Source: Chromera velia (lineage: Eukaryota > Sar > Chromeraceae). Taken from it: a stretch of 36,172 bases of DNA. A model generated the notes under the pieces. That model did no database searches. It was not told the DNA's origin and saw only the letters and a list, made by a program, of their open reading frames with translations. The position numbers were made by a program, and so were the translations under genes. Below, piece after piece: positions 1-12,662 of the stretch. Location: positions 1 through 36,172 of the forward strand of contig JAHBMJ010001117.1 in NCBI GenBank assembly GCA_018398765.1, given 5' to 3'. The first letter of the stretch is position 1. Every line of letters begins with the position of its first letter.

Positions 1-36
<36 letters not shown>

Positions 37-160
37 ACACACACACACACACACACAATCAACACGCACATACACACACACTCAAGCACAGACACACACT
101 CAAGCACACACACACACGCACACACACTCACACCTACGCTCACACACACACTCAAGCACG

Positions 161-201
<41 letters not shown>

Positions 202-325
202 ACACACACACACACACACACAATCAACACGCACATACACACACACTCAAGCACAGACACACACTCAAGCACACACACACACGCACACACACTCACACCT
301 ACGCTCACACACACACTCAAGCACG

Positions 326-360
<35 letters not shown>

Positions 361-397
361 GCACGCACACACACACACACTCAGGCACGCACGCACA

Positions 398-436
<39 letters not shown>

Positions 437-473
437 GCACGCACACACACACACACTCAGGCACGCACGCACA

Positions 474-512
<39 letters not shown>

Positions 513-549
513 GCACGCACACACACACACACTCAGGCACGCACGCACA

Positions 550-588
<39 letters not shown>

Positions 589-625
589 GCACGCACACAC
601 ACACACACTCAGGCACGCACGCACA

Positions 626-664
<39 letters not shown>

Positions 665-701
665 GCACGCACACACACACACACTCAGGCACGCACGCAC
701 A

Positions 702-740
<39 letters not shown>

Positions 741-874
741 GCACGCACACACACACACACTCAGGCACGCACGCACACANCACATACACACACACTCAAG
801 CACAGACACACACTCAAGCACACACACACACGCACACACACTCACACCTACGCTCACACACACACTCAAGCACG

Positions 875-905
<31 letters not shown>
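1..905. repeat. CA microsatellite with higher-order repeat
   Basis: This stretch is almost entirely CA dinucleotides. A 76-bp unit containing CTCAGGCACGCACGCAC recurs about five times between roughly 380 and 770. A longer unit with ATCAACACGCACATAC followed by a CACCTACGCTCAC segment appears near 58 and 222, and again in part near 782, so the array has nested periods. One undetermined base lies at 780. Every cysteine/valine-rich reading frame across it is an artefact of the repeat. Confidence 0.95.
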
Positions 906-909
<4 letters not shown>

Positions 910-3621
910 CTTCACACAGCGAGACAAGTTACCACAGAAAAGGCGCACAAAGAGGGAGGAACGAAGGAATCTCCGTCCGCAAACAGGAAAAGAAACGCTT
1001 GAAGGAGGTGGTTTCCTCGGAGTCAGAGACAAAATAACCCATGCGCTTTCTCTCTCACCCCCCCCTTCCCTCCCCACCTCCTCACTACAGAGGGTCCCCC
1101 TTCCACGAGGACTCTTTGAACGTCGTGGGAAGACCTCAACACTCGGAGGCAGGCAGACAGAGAGACCACACGAGCACATCCAGGGCCTTCTGCTTGCGTG
1201 ATGAAGGAGAGAGAGGGGAGAAGGAAGTCAGGAAAGATCGGAGGATTCCCCAGTCTCTTTGCAATCATCATAAAAGGATGAGTTGGCGCAATGAGGGAGT
1301 AACATGTTGTGCGCAATGGGTGCTTCTTTTTATGCATGATGGATGGATAAATGCTTGTGGGAGCGAGGGATACCAAACTGATAACTAGGCTACGCGATAT
1401 CCCTTTTCACGAATAGACCACTCTGTCAATTAGTCAGACAGAGAGACAGGCAGAGCGACACACCGAAAGAGAGGGAGAAGAGGGCGTGGGGAGTAGCGAA
1501 TCGGGCATGGAGGGAGACAGATAAGTGGATGAACAGATCGAGAGACAGTGCATGAATGTGTGTATATACAGACAGCTAGGAGTATCGACACATGAACAGG
1601 CAGGCATACAGACCGTCGGACCTTCGTTTCCAGGTTCACTTTCCACTTCCATAAAAGCCTTTGTTTTGTCGTTTTCCTTGTGTCGGACTTTTACTCCTCC
1701 TTCTCGTCTGTCGCTTCCCTGGCACTGCTTTTCCTTCGTGTTTCGGTTATCCGCAAAAACCTCAAAGACGACGGTCCGAAACTCATCGCACAGCAGCTGC
1801 AACAAGCACCCACAAACAAGGACAAGCAGCTAGCCATGAACTTGAGAAAGAGGACAGACAAAAACACTTCAACTCCATTTTTCTCTCAAGGAAGTCACAC
1901 GCTTCCTTTAGTTCACATTGCTTTTCCATCAACCTGCTGGCTGGCTAGAGGTCCAATCTATTCGTGGTTTTTGTGGCTCCTCCCTTTTTCCATTCCACTC
2001 CTCCATCCCTGCCCCAAGTCTACAGAGACCTCTCTTCTCTCCCATTCCTACCAAGACAAACCCCCTTTTCCACTTTGCTCTCTCATCGGACTGAATGACT
2101 GACCTTCAAATTCGCTTTCTCCCCTTTCGCCAAAGACGAAGCGAGACGGCCTTTTGAGTCCAACACGACCCGAATGGGCTGCTCTGTGCGAGGACGAGAA
2201 CGGAAACTCTCAGGCCACCATCCTGCCGTCAATTTCTCTCGCTCTCTTGCTTCTTCCCCTTCCTCCTCCGGCAAGCTGACAAGACGAACAGTCAACGAGG
2301 GATCGTCTCTGCAGGCACTCATCTCGTCTCATTTCTTTATTTATCATGCATGGGTTCGACCATCATCGGGTTAATTGAGGAGAAACCCCCACGCACCTCA
2401 TTCTTCTGATTGTCGAAGGAAGGAACCATGCATCAGGAAAGGACCCTCCATCTCTTTGCGTGCACTTCCTGGTAGAAGCAGAATGAGAGAAAGCAAGGAG
2501 ACCGGCAAGGCAGACTGGCATTGTCTATCTCTCTGCCTGTCAGGGGGGGATGCCTGCACGTACACACGCAGGCAAGTAGAGAGAAATCTCAAGCCTCTGA
2601 CCGACAACGGACAGGCATACAGGAAGATATATTCATATGCGGAAACCCACTTTGTCTGAGGTGTCGATAAGCAGACAGGCAGACAGACCTCAAAGCAGTC
2701 CGCGACCCCACCAGCACAGCGTCGCACTCTCTTCGCAGCCTGTGTACCTCCCTCAGAGATTCTGGAGACGTGAACCTCCTGCACAAATACACACACACAC
2801 ACACACACACACACCATGGAGATGTATGGATGGGTGGGTGACCTTATTTACATGGCACAACCCGTTTGGTGATTGCGGACACTGCCTCCTTCTCCTCCTT
2901 CTCCACACACAAAGTGACTGACCCACTGACTGAGTGAGTGACTGAGAGCATGACTGACTGACGCAGGCTTCTGCCGGAGGTCGTCCACGCTGCCTGCAGC
3001 GTCCACTGCGACCTTCACGATAACCTCTGGCCTCTCCCTCAGGGAATGCTCTTTGCCGTCTCCCGTCTCTGCCGTCTCTGCAGCAAGCTGCGTTCTCTGG
3101 AGGGGACGCGGTGCGCGTAGTCTCTCTGCTGTCCGTCTCCCTGTCTCCCGTCTCCTGTCTTGGTTTGGCAGCTTTGGGAAAAAACTGAAAGACACTGCGA
3201 GAGAGAAGAGACAGTGAACCAGGGAGAGGGTCACGGGATGCATTTGCTTCTTTGGCCTCAGATGGGAGAAAGGAGACCCCTCTCACTGTTGCCAGTTCAG
3301 GACTGCCACACGCACATGCTGACACACTGATCGAGGAGACGGCAATACCGGCAGCACTCTGTGAAGGGGGTGGGAAGGGGTGGGACTGTCTGTATGACCC
3401 ACTGAGGGCTCACGTCCTGTCCATTTGAGGGGAAGCTTAGTTTAGTAGGCGTGCATATACAGGAAGGGTCTGCTCGAATGTGCTCGAATCCACAAGGCTC
3501 TGTTGAATCGGCGATGAAGCCAGTCTCAGATAGTCTCAGTGATCGACTGAAGAAGCGTGATGTTCTCCCGGCCTAGAATCGCTGTCGGCCGCATTGGGCC
3601 GCCGCCGCGTCTACGCGCCAA
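906..3621. other. No recognisable gene; low-complexity flank
   Basis: Apart from the weak minus-strand candidate at 2968-3102, I see no open frame here with convincing protein-like composition. Short CA and CT runs occur, for example near 2788-2812. Several frames of 100-190 codons exist, but they are rich in serine, arginine and proline and look like chance readings of pyrimidine-rich DNA. Untranslated exon or promoter sequence for the gene starting at 4233 could lie in the last few hundred bases, but no motif proves it. Confidence 0.5.
2968..3102 (-). other. Possible short coding exon (weak)
   Basis: On the minus strand one frame reads a protein-like stretch that includes RPEVIVKVAVDAAGSVDDL. 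This is more balanced in composition than anything else in 906-3600. The flanking sequence in the same frame becomes low-complexity, so any exon would be short. I could not fix its splice sites or join it to the fragment at 3622-3912. Treat it as a candidate only. Confidence 0.2.
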
Positions 3622-3912
3622 TCATTTCAGTCTGAGATCAGTCTGAGATGATCGTGGACCATCTAGTCCGCGCGTATGCAGCTTTTCCATTAATTCGTGG
3701 ACCGCGTTAAATTGAGAGAAGTGCACCCAAAGAAGAGAAATTGAGTTTGTGGTAATATCAAAACCCTCAAAACCACCAAATCGGAGTGTTGGCTGAAGAG
3801 TAAGAGGATCTCTGAGCCAAGTCTCCTGCATGGACGAGAGCACAATAGCTTCATTGAGAGATACACTCTTCCCGTCTCCGTCTCCGACGCATTCCCGAAA
3901 CAACTTGACAGA
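3622..3912 (-). pseudogene. Coding-like fragment, possibly LINE endonuclease remnant
   Basis: A 97-codon minus-strand frame begins just after a CTCTGCAG acceptor-like site and ends at a TGA. It includes EAIVLSSMQETWLRDP and then RFGGFEGFDITTNS. An (I/V)-x-x-x-QET-x-L stretch followed by a G-F/Y-rich segment is typical of the start of the endonuclease-exonuclease-phosphatase domain in non-LTR retrotransposons. No reverse transcriptase follows, so if the match is real this is a truncated relic. It could instead be one exon of an unrelated minus-strand gene diverging from the gene at 4233. The composition is clearly protein-like; the family call is tentative. Confidence 0.35.
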
Positions 3913-4232
3913 CTGCAGAGCCTAGGAGGAAGGCGGAAACCCTCCTCGAGCGCACTTTGAGCTGGTAGTCAGTCTGTCCCTGACAGTTTTTCTGTACCCT
4001 CTCGGATCGTGCCCTGCCCTGCCGGAGTTCCACATCAAATTCTCCCCCCCCCCCGTCTCCTTAATTGTTCTTCCGCTTCATCCAGATTGACACAAAGACA
4101 TTCGAGTCAGGAAAGGAGAAAAGAAGGAAGGCAAGGCAAGCCTGTCTTTTTTCCTCTTTCCTTTGAAGCACCATCGATAGCTTCCCTGCGGATACGTACT
4201 CTTTCCGTTCGTCCTCATTCCCAAATTGAGTC

Positions 4233-5256
4233 ATGAAAGCCGCACAAAGCCACCAAGGCACTGGAGCAGGAGGGGCCTTCTTTGAGGCCGGCAAGTGGCG
4301 CGGTCTGTCCTTGCAAGAGCTGAGGAACGACCTCTCTGCCCTCCACGAGACGATGGCGATGTCAGAGAACCTGCTGGGCGTCTCCCTGTCTCCTGAGGAA
4401 GAAACAGAAGAATCAAAGGAGAGAGCGTCCCCAAGTCACAAAGCCTCAAGCAAGTCCCCTTCCGCTGAAAAAAAAAAGAAAAAGACAGCCGCCCCCCCTT
4501 CTCCGTCTGCCGTGCCCCCAAGCAGAAAACAAAGCGAAGCAGTGCGGCGTCTCGAGACGCTATTGAGAGACAGAAAAAGCGCTGTTGACTTTAGTCTGCT
4601 CATGCACTCTCAGAAGATCCGAGAGGAGACGGAACAAAAGGTCCGTTTTGATTCGAGAGACTCTCCTTTCTCTCTCTTGCTTCTGTTCTCGGACATGCAT
4701 TCACTCCCCTCTTTGTTGCAGAAGAGAGAGCCTGCCAACCAGTGAAGCAAGGATTCGAGAGACGCGTGTATGCATGTGGATTCATGTTCTCCATTCAGAC
4801 ACGCACATCTTTTGGGAAAGGAGCCGAAATGACTAGTACATCCAGAGCACAATCCTGCAGATACATGAGATACTGAAAACAAGGGATTACATGCGCACAC
4901 AGAAGGTGCCATTTCACTCAGTGGAGCCCCGCAACTTTTTGCGAGGTTGTGTTTCTTTCTGCTTTGCCCCGGTCTTATGTCTGTCTAGCAGCGGGTGTGA
5001 TCTGAGTGTAATTCTTCTGTTTGTTTCTTTCTGGAGTTGCAGATTGAGGGCATCAAGGTCTCTTCCTCTAGGGCTGTGCTTGACTTGATGAAGACGTTTG
5101 AGGAACTGAGAAGGGTCGGTGAGTCGGGGCGCGTTTTTCGTGTTTCCCTCGTTTCTCTGGTCGTTCCTTCCTTCCTTCCTTTCTTTCTTTCTTTCTTTCT
5201 TTTCTTTCTTTCTTTTCTTTCTTTCTTTCTTTCTTTTCTTTTCTTTTCTTTTCTTT

Positions 5257-5292
<36 letters not shown>

Positions 5293-5445
5293 TTCTTTCT
5301 TTTCTTTTCTTTTCTTTCTTTCTTTCTTTCTTTCTTCCTTTCTTTCTTCCTTCCTTTCTTTCTTCCTTTCTTGCTTCCTTCCTTTCTTTCTTCCTTTCTT
5401 TCTTCCTTTCTTTCTTCCTTTCTTGCTTCCTTCCTTTCTTTCTTC

Positions 5446-5507
<62 letters not shown>

Positions 5508-5658
5508 TTTCTTCCTTTCTTCCCCCCTTTCTTCCTTTCTTTCTTCCTTTCTTTCTTTCTTTTCTTTCTTTCTTTCTTTCTTTCTTCCTTTCTTCCTTTC
5601 TTCCCCCCTTTCTTCCTTTCTTTCTTCCTTCCTTTCTTTCTTTCTTTCTTTCTTTTTT

Positions 5659-5692
<34 letters not shown>

Positions 5693-5719
5693 TTTCTTCC
5701 TTTCTTCCCCCCTTTCTCC

Positions 5720-5756
<37 letters not shown>

Positions 5757-6096
5757 TTCCTTTCTTTCTTCCTTCCTTTCTTTCTTCCTTTCTTGCTTCC
5801 TTCCTTTCTTTCTTCCTTCCTTTCTTTCTTTCTTTCTTTTCTTTCTTTCTTTCTTTCTTCCCCCCTTTCTTCCTTCCTTTCTTCCCCCCTTTCTTCCTTT
5901 CTTTCTTCCTTCCTTTCTTTCTTTCTTTCTTTCTTTCTTTTTTTCTTTCTTTCTTTCTTTCTTTTTTCCTTTCTTTCTTTCTTTCTTTTCTTTCTTTCTT
6001 TCTTTCTTTCATTCTTTCTTTCTGTACGTGTGCATGAATGTCTCCCTTCCTTGCTTCCTTATACCATCATCACAGCCGCTCACCCATTCCTCAGTC

Positions 6097-6132
<36 letters not shown>

Positions 6133-6501
6133 TTTCCAGGCCCTGGACCAAAAAGAGATCGGCGACGCGACTGCACTCTCATCTTTCTCCAGCAAGGACG
6201 CCAAGGACATCTGTGAAGTTCTGCGAGCCCTCCCGGTCACTCCAGTCACTGGAGGGGGGCAGGAGAGACAGGGCGACTCTTCAGGGAGCCAGAAGAAAAA
6301 GAAGAGATGGGGGGATGGGACTTTCGCCCTCGCCTCCGGCCCCTCAGTGTTCCTCCAGACCAACAAAATGCCATGCCAAGCAACGTCCCCCTCTCAGTAC
6401 AAGTCAGCAACGCGTTACTACTTGTCAGGGATTCGGGCGGCTTTCTCACATGCATTGTGTGTGATGAAGGAGAAACCGGTTCCTGAGAGCTGGGTGGGAC
6501 C
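4233..6501 (+). CDS. TBC gene exons 1-3: charged, coiled-coil N-terminus
   Basis: The exons are 4233-4640, 5043-5114 and 6140-6501. Exon 1 encodes a glutamate/lysine-rich stretch with a poly-lysine run, then a likely helical segment (RRLETLLRDRKSAVDFSLLM). Exon 2 continues the helix (AVLDLMKTFEELRR). Exon 3 gives ALDQKEIGDATALSSFSSKD, a lysine-rich loop, and ends near KPVPESWVGP. The exon 2 donor is taken as GTCGGT at 5115, because this alone keeps exon 3 in frame; the stronger-looking GTGAGT four bases on would break it. The exon 3 donor GTGAAA at 6502 is chosen for phase. The intron between exons 2 and 3 is the long TTTC tract ending in a TG run. Confidence 0.7.
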
Positions 6502-9500
6502 GTGAAATTGGTATATTGCCCTCCTGTGCGTTCATCAGCTCTCTCTAAGTCCTCCCCTTGTGGTCTGATGTGTTTCTCTCCCTATTGCTCTTCTCCTTCG
6601 TCTCGCTCTCCCGATCTTCGCATCTCTCGTTGCACGCGCACATATGTGCGTGTCTTCATGTGTGTTTGCGTGTGCGTGTGTGTGTATGTGTGCGTTTGCG
6701 CGTGAGTAAATGAGTGTGTCAGGGATGGAGGGTACAGAGGCGTGGGGAGAGAGAGTGAGCAATCGAGGAATTTAGTGGAATCAATCAATCGCCTTCTCGT
6801 AGATGCTCCACATTCCCCTCGAGTGCACTTTTCTCCTGTTGCATGGCTCCACGCATGCATGGATGGATGCAGGGATTCTTTGAGGGGACTGGGGCCTCTG
6901 ATCAGACACCGTCTCTTTCCCTGGACAGATCCGTCTCTCCGGCCTCATCGGTTGGTCGGTGCATCGGCTCATGTGCCTTTTTTTTGCCTGGAAGAGAAGA
7001 GGGAGCTTTCTTTGTGAAAATAGTTAGTTCCGTGTTCCATCTATCCACCAGCCGGGAGGGACCCTTGTGTGAGACTCTATGTCCCTCATCCTGCACTGCG
7101 GCCGTGCATCTGTATCTATCTCCACGCCGATTCCTACCTCGCTACCTCTAGCTGCGTGTGTGTTTTCATTTACGCAGATGTCAAGCTTTCTGTCTTCCTC
7201 TCTGTGTCAATGTCCATCCATGAATGCCCGTCTCTTTGTGCTGCGCGCAGGTACCAGGACGTGAAGGACCTGAAGAGGGACACAGTGGTCGTCAATGGGA
7301 AACTCTTCCAAGGTCCTTTTCTTTTCTTTTTGTTGAGTAGTTTGGACGTGTTTGGCTCTGCGGCCGTTTGTGCGTGGTCGCAGAGGAACACCCATAGCTC
7401 CTCTCCTGTGCTGCTCTTCCGCCTTCGACTCTCCTTTTCCCTCCTTTCTCGGTCCTTTCTTGTTGACGTCCGTCTTTCCCTGTCTCTCCTCTTTTCCTTT
7501 CTTCGCTTCCAGTAATCATCTTCTCTTCCCCTGCCCCCTTGATTCCCTCAGGTTCCATCGTCGAATACGACGAGATCGTGAAGGAAATTTCGGAACTGAT
7601 CGCGAGAGGCGTCGAGGGAGGAGGAACAGAAGACTTCCCTTCTTCCTCTCCTGACAAAATCAAAGCGAAAGATAAGGGCGGCAACGAGTCTTTGATAGAG
7701 CACGCAGATGGAATTTCTAGAGTCCTCCTGCACTTGTGTAACCGCACGTTCTCGGGAGGCAATCTGTTTGAGACCTTCCTCGAGGTAGTGGGCAACGATT
7801 CCTTTGGTCTCGTAGTGCCTCTCTCGAACCTGTCCCGGCCTCTGGAGATCTGTGTAGTCGGGGACGCGGCGTCTCTTCAGGGACACATCAGGTCAGAAGG
7901 GGGTGGGGTGGGAGTGGGCACACACATAAAGGCAGGGAAGGAGAAAGAGGAGAGAGGGACAGAGGTCATAAAGGGCGGATGTTTGATTTTTTATTTTCAT
8001 CTCATCTTGAGACTGAGTCGGATTGGGATGGCAGAGGGTCTGTGTGTGAGCCTCTTGGTGGAACTGTGTTCGTTTGGCTTTGCAGCTTTTGTTTCTCACT
8101 CCTTGACAAAAGCATCGACGTCTTCTCTCCTCTCCTGCAGTGTTCCTTGAGCCCCTCCCACAACGTCTCTCTCTGTCCCTCCTTGTGCACGCAATCTGAC
8201 CACGATCGTTCCATCTCTTGCCTTTCTAATAGTGGTAGAAAATACCCTGCAGCATAATATCATACTACGTAGTTTCCATCCTTTTCAATTGTCTCTCCCC
8301 TTCCTGTGCAGGTACCAGGTAATGGAGTCAGAAAGTCTGGAAGTCCTGGGACTCTTCGATGCCTTCTTCTCCTCCCTCCTCTGCCTCTCTGCCCTCCCTC
8401 TCAGCGCGCTCCCTGAGGCAGACAGTGCTACAGATGAGGCTGAGGAGGAGAGGGATGAAGGGGGAGTCCCCCCAGAGACCGACGGGGCTGGCTGGGATAT
8501 CGACGGATGGAGTCCCTCTTCCTTCTCTGTGTCTGGGGATGAACGTGGAGACACACCCACAGGTGCAGTGGCATCAGCACCCGGAGCTGCAGAGAGTGCA
8601 GGAGCGGGGGGGGCAGTCTCGGGAGGGAGGGAAAAGAAGTCAAAACGTGCCGTCAGGGGTGAGAAGAAGAAGGGACTCGGAGAAAAAAAAGAAGTTGAAG
8701 ACGGAGGAGGCCTCCGATTTTGGGTTTCCATTGTTCCTCTGGAAGTTGAAGGAAAATGACCCATAAAAAAATCAAATTGGTGTAACGACTGGTTTAGTGC
8801 TTAGGTGAAGAGCTCGGTGAAGTGTTCTTGTGCATGTATTTCGCCTTCCAGCAATCGGTTGATTGTGGAGGGCATACGTTTAGAAATGTGTTCAAGTAGT
8901 GCTCAGCAGAGTAACTTAATTAAAAATTTGTAGACTTATCATCTGACTTTACTGAACGATCCTCATTATTACTCATTATAAGACTAATATGAGCCGGTTT
9001 TAGAACATGTAGTAATAAGTAGACTTAGGTAGAATAAGTTTAAGTAAGCGTAACTAAGTGATACAGTACCAAGCAATCTCTAGATTGAGATGTATGTGAT
9101 ATAGTTGAAAATATGAATTTAATAATTACATTACTTGTTCTATGAAATTTTATGATATCATGCATAACCCTCCGTTTCGGTTTGCTTCGGTACACTTCGG
9201 TCTAGAAGTGAAAGACGCATCAGAGCGGTAGAGAAGTTCAGATGGGATGGGTGGGTAGGGGGGGGGACAAAGAGAGTTGGAGGGTGGTAGAATGCGGCGG
9301 AGCTTAATTTCGGGGTGCGTAGGGTGGTCCTGGCGGACGGCGGCGCTTGACTTTGATAGGCAGGCACAATGCCTGTAAAGCCCGCAGCGTTTGTAGGCAA
9401 ACGCTGCGGGGTCGCTCCGACCCCGCTTGGCCGCAGGGCACCCGAAGGGCGCGCCGCGGGGCGAAATTTTCTCCTGTCTGCGGCGTGCCCCCCGGGGGGG

Positions 9501-12318
9501 GAGAACCAGAAGTCAGACCCGCACTCAAGGGCGAGTGCCCGACTACGCGGCCTTCTTCAGGCAGTGCACCTCTGATTTGGAATCAGATGGTCATGTGAGT
9601 GACTATGATTTTAGAAAGAAATAAGTGTGTCACTCTGATGCCTGGAAATCGTATGAACACGTATGAAATCGTAAGTGAATAATATATACTGTGAATTGAT
9701 TGATTAATTCAAAAATCATTCTCTGCAATGCATTCAAATCAACGAAATAATTCGATCAATTTCAAAATAGTCATGTCACACCATGATTGTTGATCAGACT
9801 ATAACTTATAATTTATTTTATTGTGAATTAGATTAAAAATAAATGAGTTACTAGTTTTTTTGTGTATTTATTTTTTGTTTGTTCTTAATATTTCCTATAT
9901 TAATTATATTATTTTATCTTATTTTCATGTTTGAAATAGTTTAAAACCATAATAGAATGACTTATTCCTGCTATAAAATACTTATAGATATATTTGATAT
10001 GACCTATCAAGACTTGTAAAGGGGTTAGAGGCCGCCGCGGGGCTGTGAGCGCTTGAAACCAGGTTTTCGCGGCGGCCTCCGAGCGCTTGAAACCAGGTGA
10101 AACCCGCGGCGGTACCGCGGACCAAATTTAAGAGCGCCGCGGGGGTAAAAACCGCTGCATGCTTTACAGGCATTGATGCAGACTCAAATCTTAATTTGCT
10201 GCGAGACGCGTCGATCCATCGTCGCTTTCAGAGAGGCAGACTGGAGAAGAAAGCGTTTAGGTAACACTTGGGGATGTGATAGTTACCGCCTTCTGCCTTC
10301 TACGACATAAAAACTTTCGGGCCAGACTCAGTCGTGTTATTAGATGATTTCTTTGTAGACTGATTTGGGGTTGTTCTGTACCCATGATTGCCGTCTCGTG
10401 GAAGAAGCTGCTTGCTTGATTCATGTGGAGAGGGACGAAGATGTCGCAGAGATCTCTTCCCAGGTGTAGGCCGTAGCCCATCTTTCGCATACGGGTGTTA
10501 GTGTTGGCCGGCCACGGAGGCTCTCTGGCAAAGAGGGGTGGGGGATGGAGTCTCTTCCACTGGAACAGAGGCCTCTGACTTGGTATGAAGTCTCCTTCCG
10601 TTGCATCTTCACTTTCCAGTGCTGCACTCTTGAGGACTTCCTCAAGTGCACACTCCTGTCCAAGCAGATATACCGCATTCTGCACTCACAAAGGGCAAGG
10701 GAGAAAACCTTTCGAAAGGTCGGCAGGGGATCTCCTTTTTTTTTCTCTTGCTCTATCTCTTCTGTTCTTCCCGTTCCCTCCTCGAGACCGCTGCGTTGCC
10801 TACTGTCTCCAAGAGAGAAGGCCAGATTCCAGTGGCCGCGAAGGCCTCGGAACCCTCTACGGCCTTCCTGTCTTGCTTGAGTCAGATGCGTGTTCGTGCG
10901 TGTATGCATGTGTGAATGTCGCATTTCTCCGCCCTGTACACTCCCCTCTCCGGTGCTCTGTCTGTCTCTCCGTCTCTCTCTCAGGGTTTCCCTCCTCCCC
11001 TGAGGCCGTACTACTGGAGAGTGATCCTCACAGGTGAGTGGGGGACGGCAGGTGCCTGTGAGTGAGTGAGCAGGTGGGTGAGTGAGCGAGTGAGTGAGTC
11101 CCATCTTTGGTCGCTCTGTACCCGCCTCTCTCAAATCCTCACCTCTGATCCGTCTATTGGCTTATTCTGCAATCCATTCATGTTCGGTTGTGCTCTTCCT
11201 TCCTATATACAGCAGAAGTGACCCTCAATGCTGACAGCCCATTTGGCACTTCCTTTGATTGGCACAGCTCCGTCTGTCAGTCTGCACTTCTCTCTCTCTC
11301 TGTTGCAACGCCCGGCTGTCCTCGTTTGCCTTCCTCTCTCAAAAGATCTGTTCACCGCCATCCGTCCGGTTTTTTGTCGGTCCGCGTTTGAATTGATTCC
11401 TGATAATTGATTGCCGTGCACGGCCGGAAACGAAACAAATCTTCTGTCTGTCAGGAGACCCGCTGTCCCACCTCCACTCCCGCAATCCGATCGGGGCTTC
11501 GTATGAGGTCAGCGAACAAAAGAAAGAAGTGAGAACAGACAGACGAGAAGGGAAACCTCTCTTCGCCCATCTGCCCCCGACGTCCATTCTCTTTTTCTCT
11601 TTGTGTCTTTGCCTCCTTCGGTCGATTCGTTTGCCCCCAAACCAGGGCCCCCGCTCCTTTTCCTTCCTTCGTGTGAAGGGGATAAAGAAAGAAAGAGAAA
11701 ACGAAGGCGTGGTGTCAGAGTCCGTCACCTCCCGAGGCGGCGAATTGACATTTTCTATCTGAAGTATTTCTTTTTGTTTTTCTGCTGCCCTCTTTCTTCG
11801 TCTCCTTGCTTTCTGCTTTCGCTCTTGTGTGTCGTTTTTATGTGAGTGCAGGAATTGCGGAACAGAAAACACGCGAAAGCGGATGCGGCGATTCTGCGTG
11901 ACGTCGGTGAGTCAGTCACTCATTCATGCAGTCGATGCTGCTTTCATCTCCCTCGTGCTTGGGGAGAATTTCTGTTTCTCCTCTTGCTGAGTGGAATTCT
12001 GGTACTGCTGCTTCCTTTTCCTTTGTTTCGTGTCTCTCCTCTCTCTTCGCAAGAAGGAAGAACGAAGAAATATCGATGCTTTGTTTATCCTCCTCTTGGA
12101 TTTGTATCAAGAAAATGTACGACAGAATAGGGGATCATGAAAAGGTCAGGATGACACGGTGTGATGGTGGAGCACGTGCACAGACACTCTACTTATTTCG
12201 ACCTCACCAATCAATCCTGCAGGCCGAACGCTTCCCGAAATGGAACTGTTCAAGGAAAAGGGGGGAGAGGGGTCAGTCGATCAGCCTTCCTTTCTTTGTT
12301 TGTTTGTTTGTTTGTTTC

Positions 12319-12390
<72 letters not shown>

Positions 12391-12523
12391 TGTTTGCTTG
12401 TTTGTTTGCTTGTTTGTTTCTTTTCTTTCTTTCTTTCTTTCTTTCTTTCTTTTTTTTTTCTTTCTTTTCTTTCTTTCTTTCTTTCTTTCTTTCTTTTCTT
12501 TCTCTTCTTTCTCTTCTTTCTCT

Positions 12524-12562
<39 letters not shown>

Positions 12563-12625
12563 CTTCTTTCTCTTCTTTCTCTTCTTTCTCTTCTTTCTCT
12601 TCTTTCTCTTCTTTCTTTCTTTCTT

Positions 12626-12662
<37 letters not shown>

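Larger units (their letters stand above)
8659..10568 (+). other. Intron 6 of the TBC gene, enlarged by an insertion
   Basis: This interval separates exon 6 from exon 7 and is the longest intron in the gene. Unlike the other introns it is AT-rich for most of its length (8770-9340 and 9600-10010) and carries the GC-ended element at 9361-10181. No coding frame of note is seen inside it. Both outer boundaries are my best guess. Confidence 0.5.

Noticed and set aside
265-905. Cys/Val-rich open frames on the minus strand
   Set aside because: They are direct readings of the CA repeat and have no non-repeat content.
2340-2375. tRNA B-box-like GGTTCGACC near 2350
   Set aside because: The final conserved C is missing and no cloverleaf could be drawn around it.
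5037-6464. 475-codon plus frame and 314-codon minus frame across the TTTC tract
   Set aside because: Phe/Leu/Ser or Lys/Glu/Arg repeats come from the pyrimidine array. The true exons lie at its edges in splice-consistent frames.
10257-10685. 142-codon minus-strand frame
   Set aside because: It overlaps plus-strand exon 7, which connects in phase to the TBC domain. The minus frame has no partner exons.
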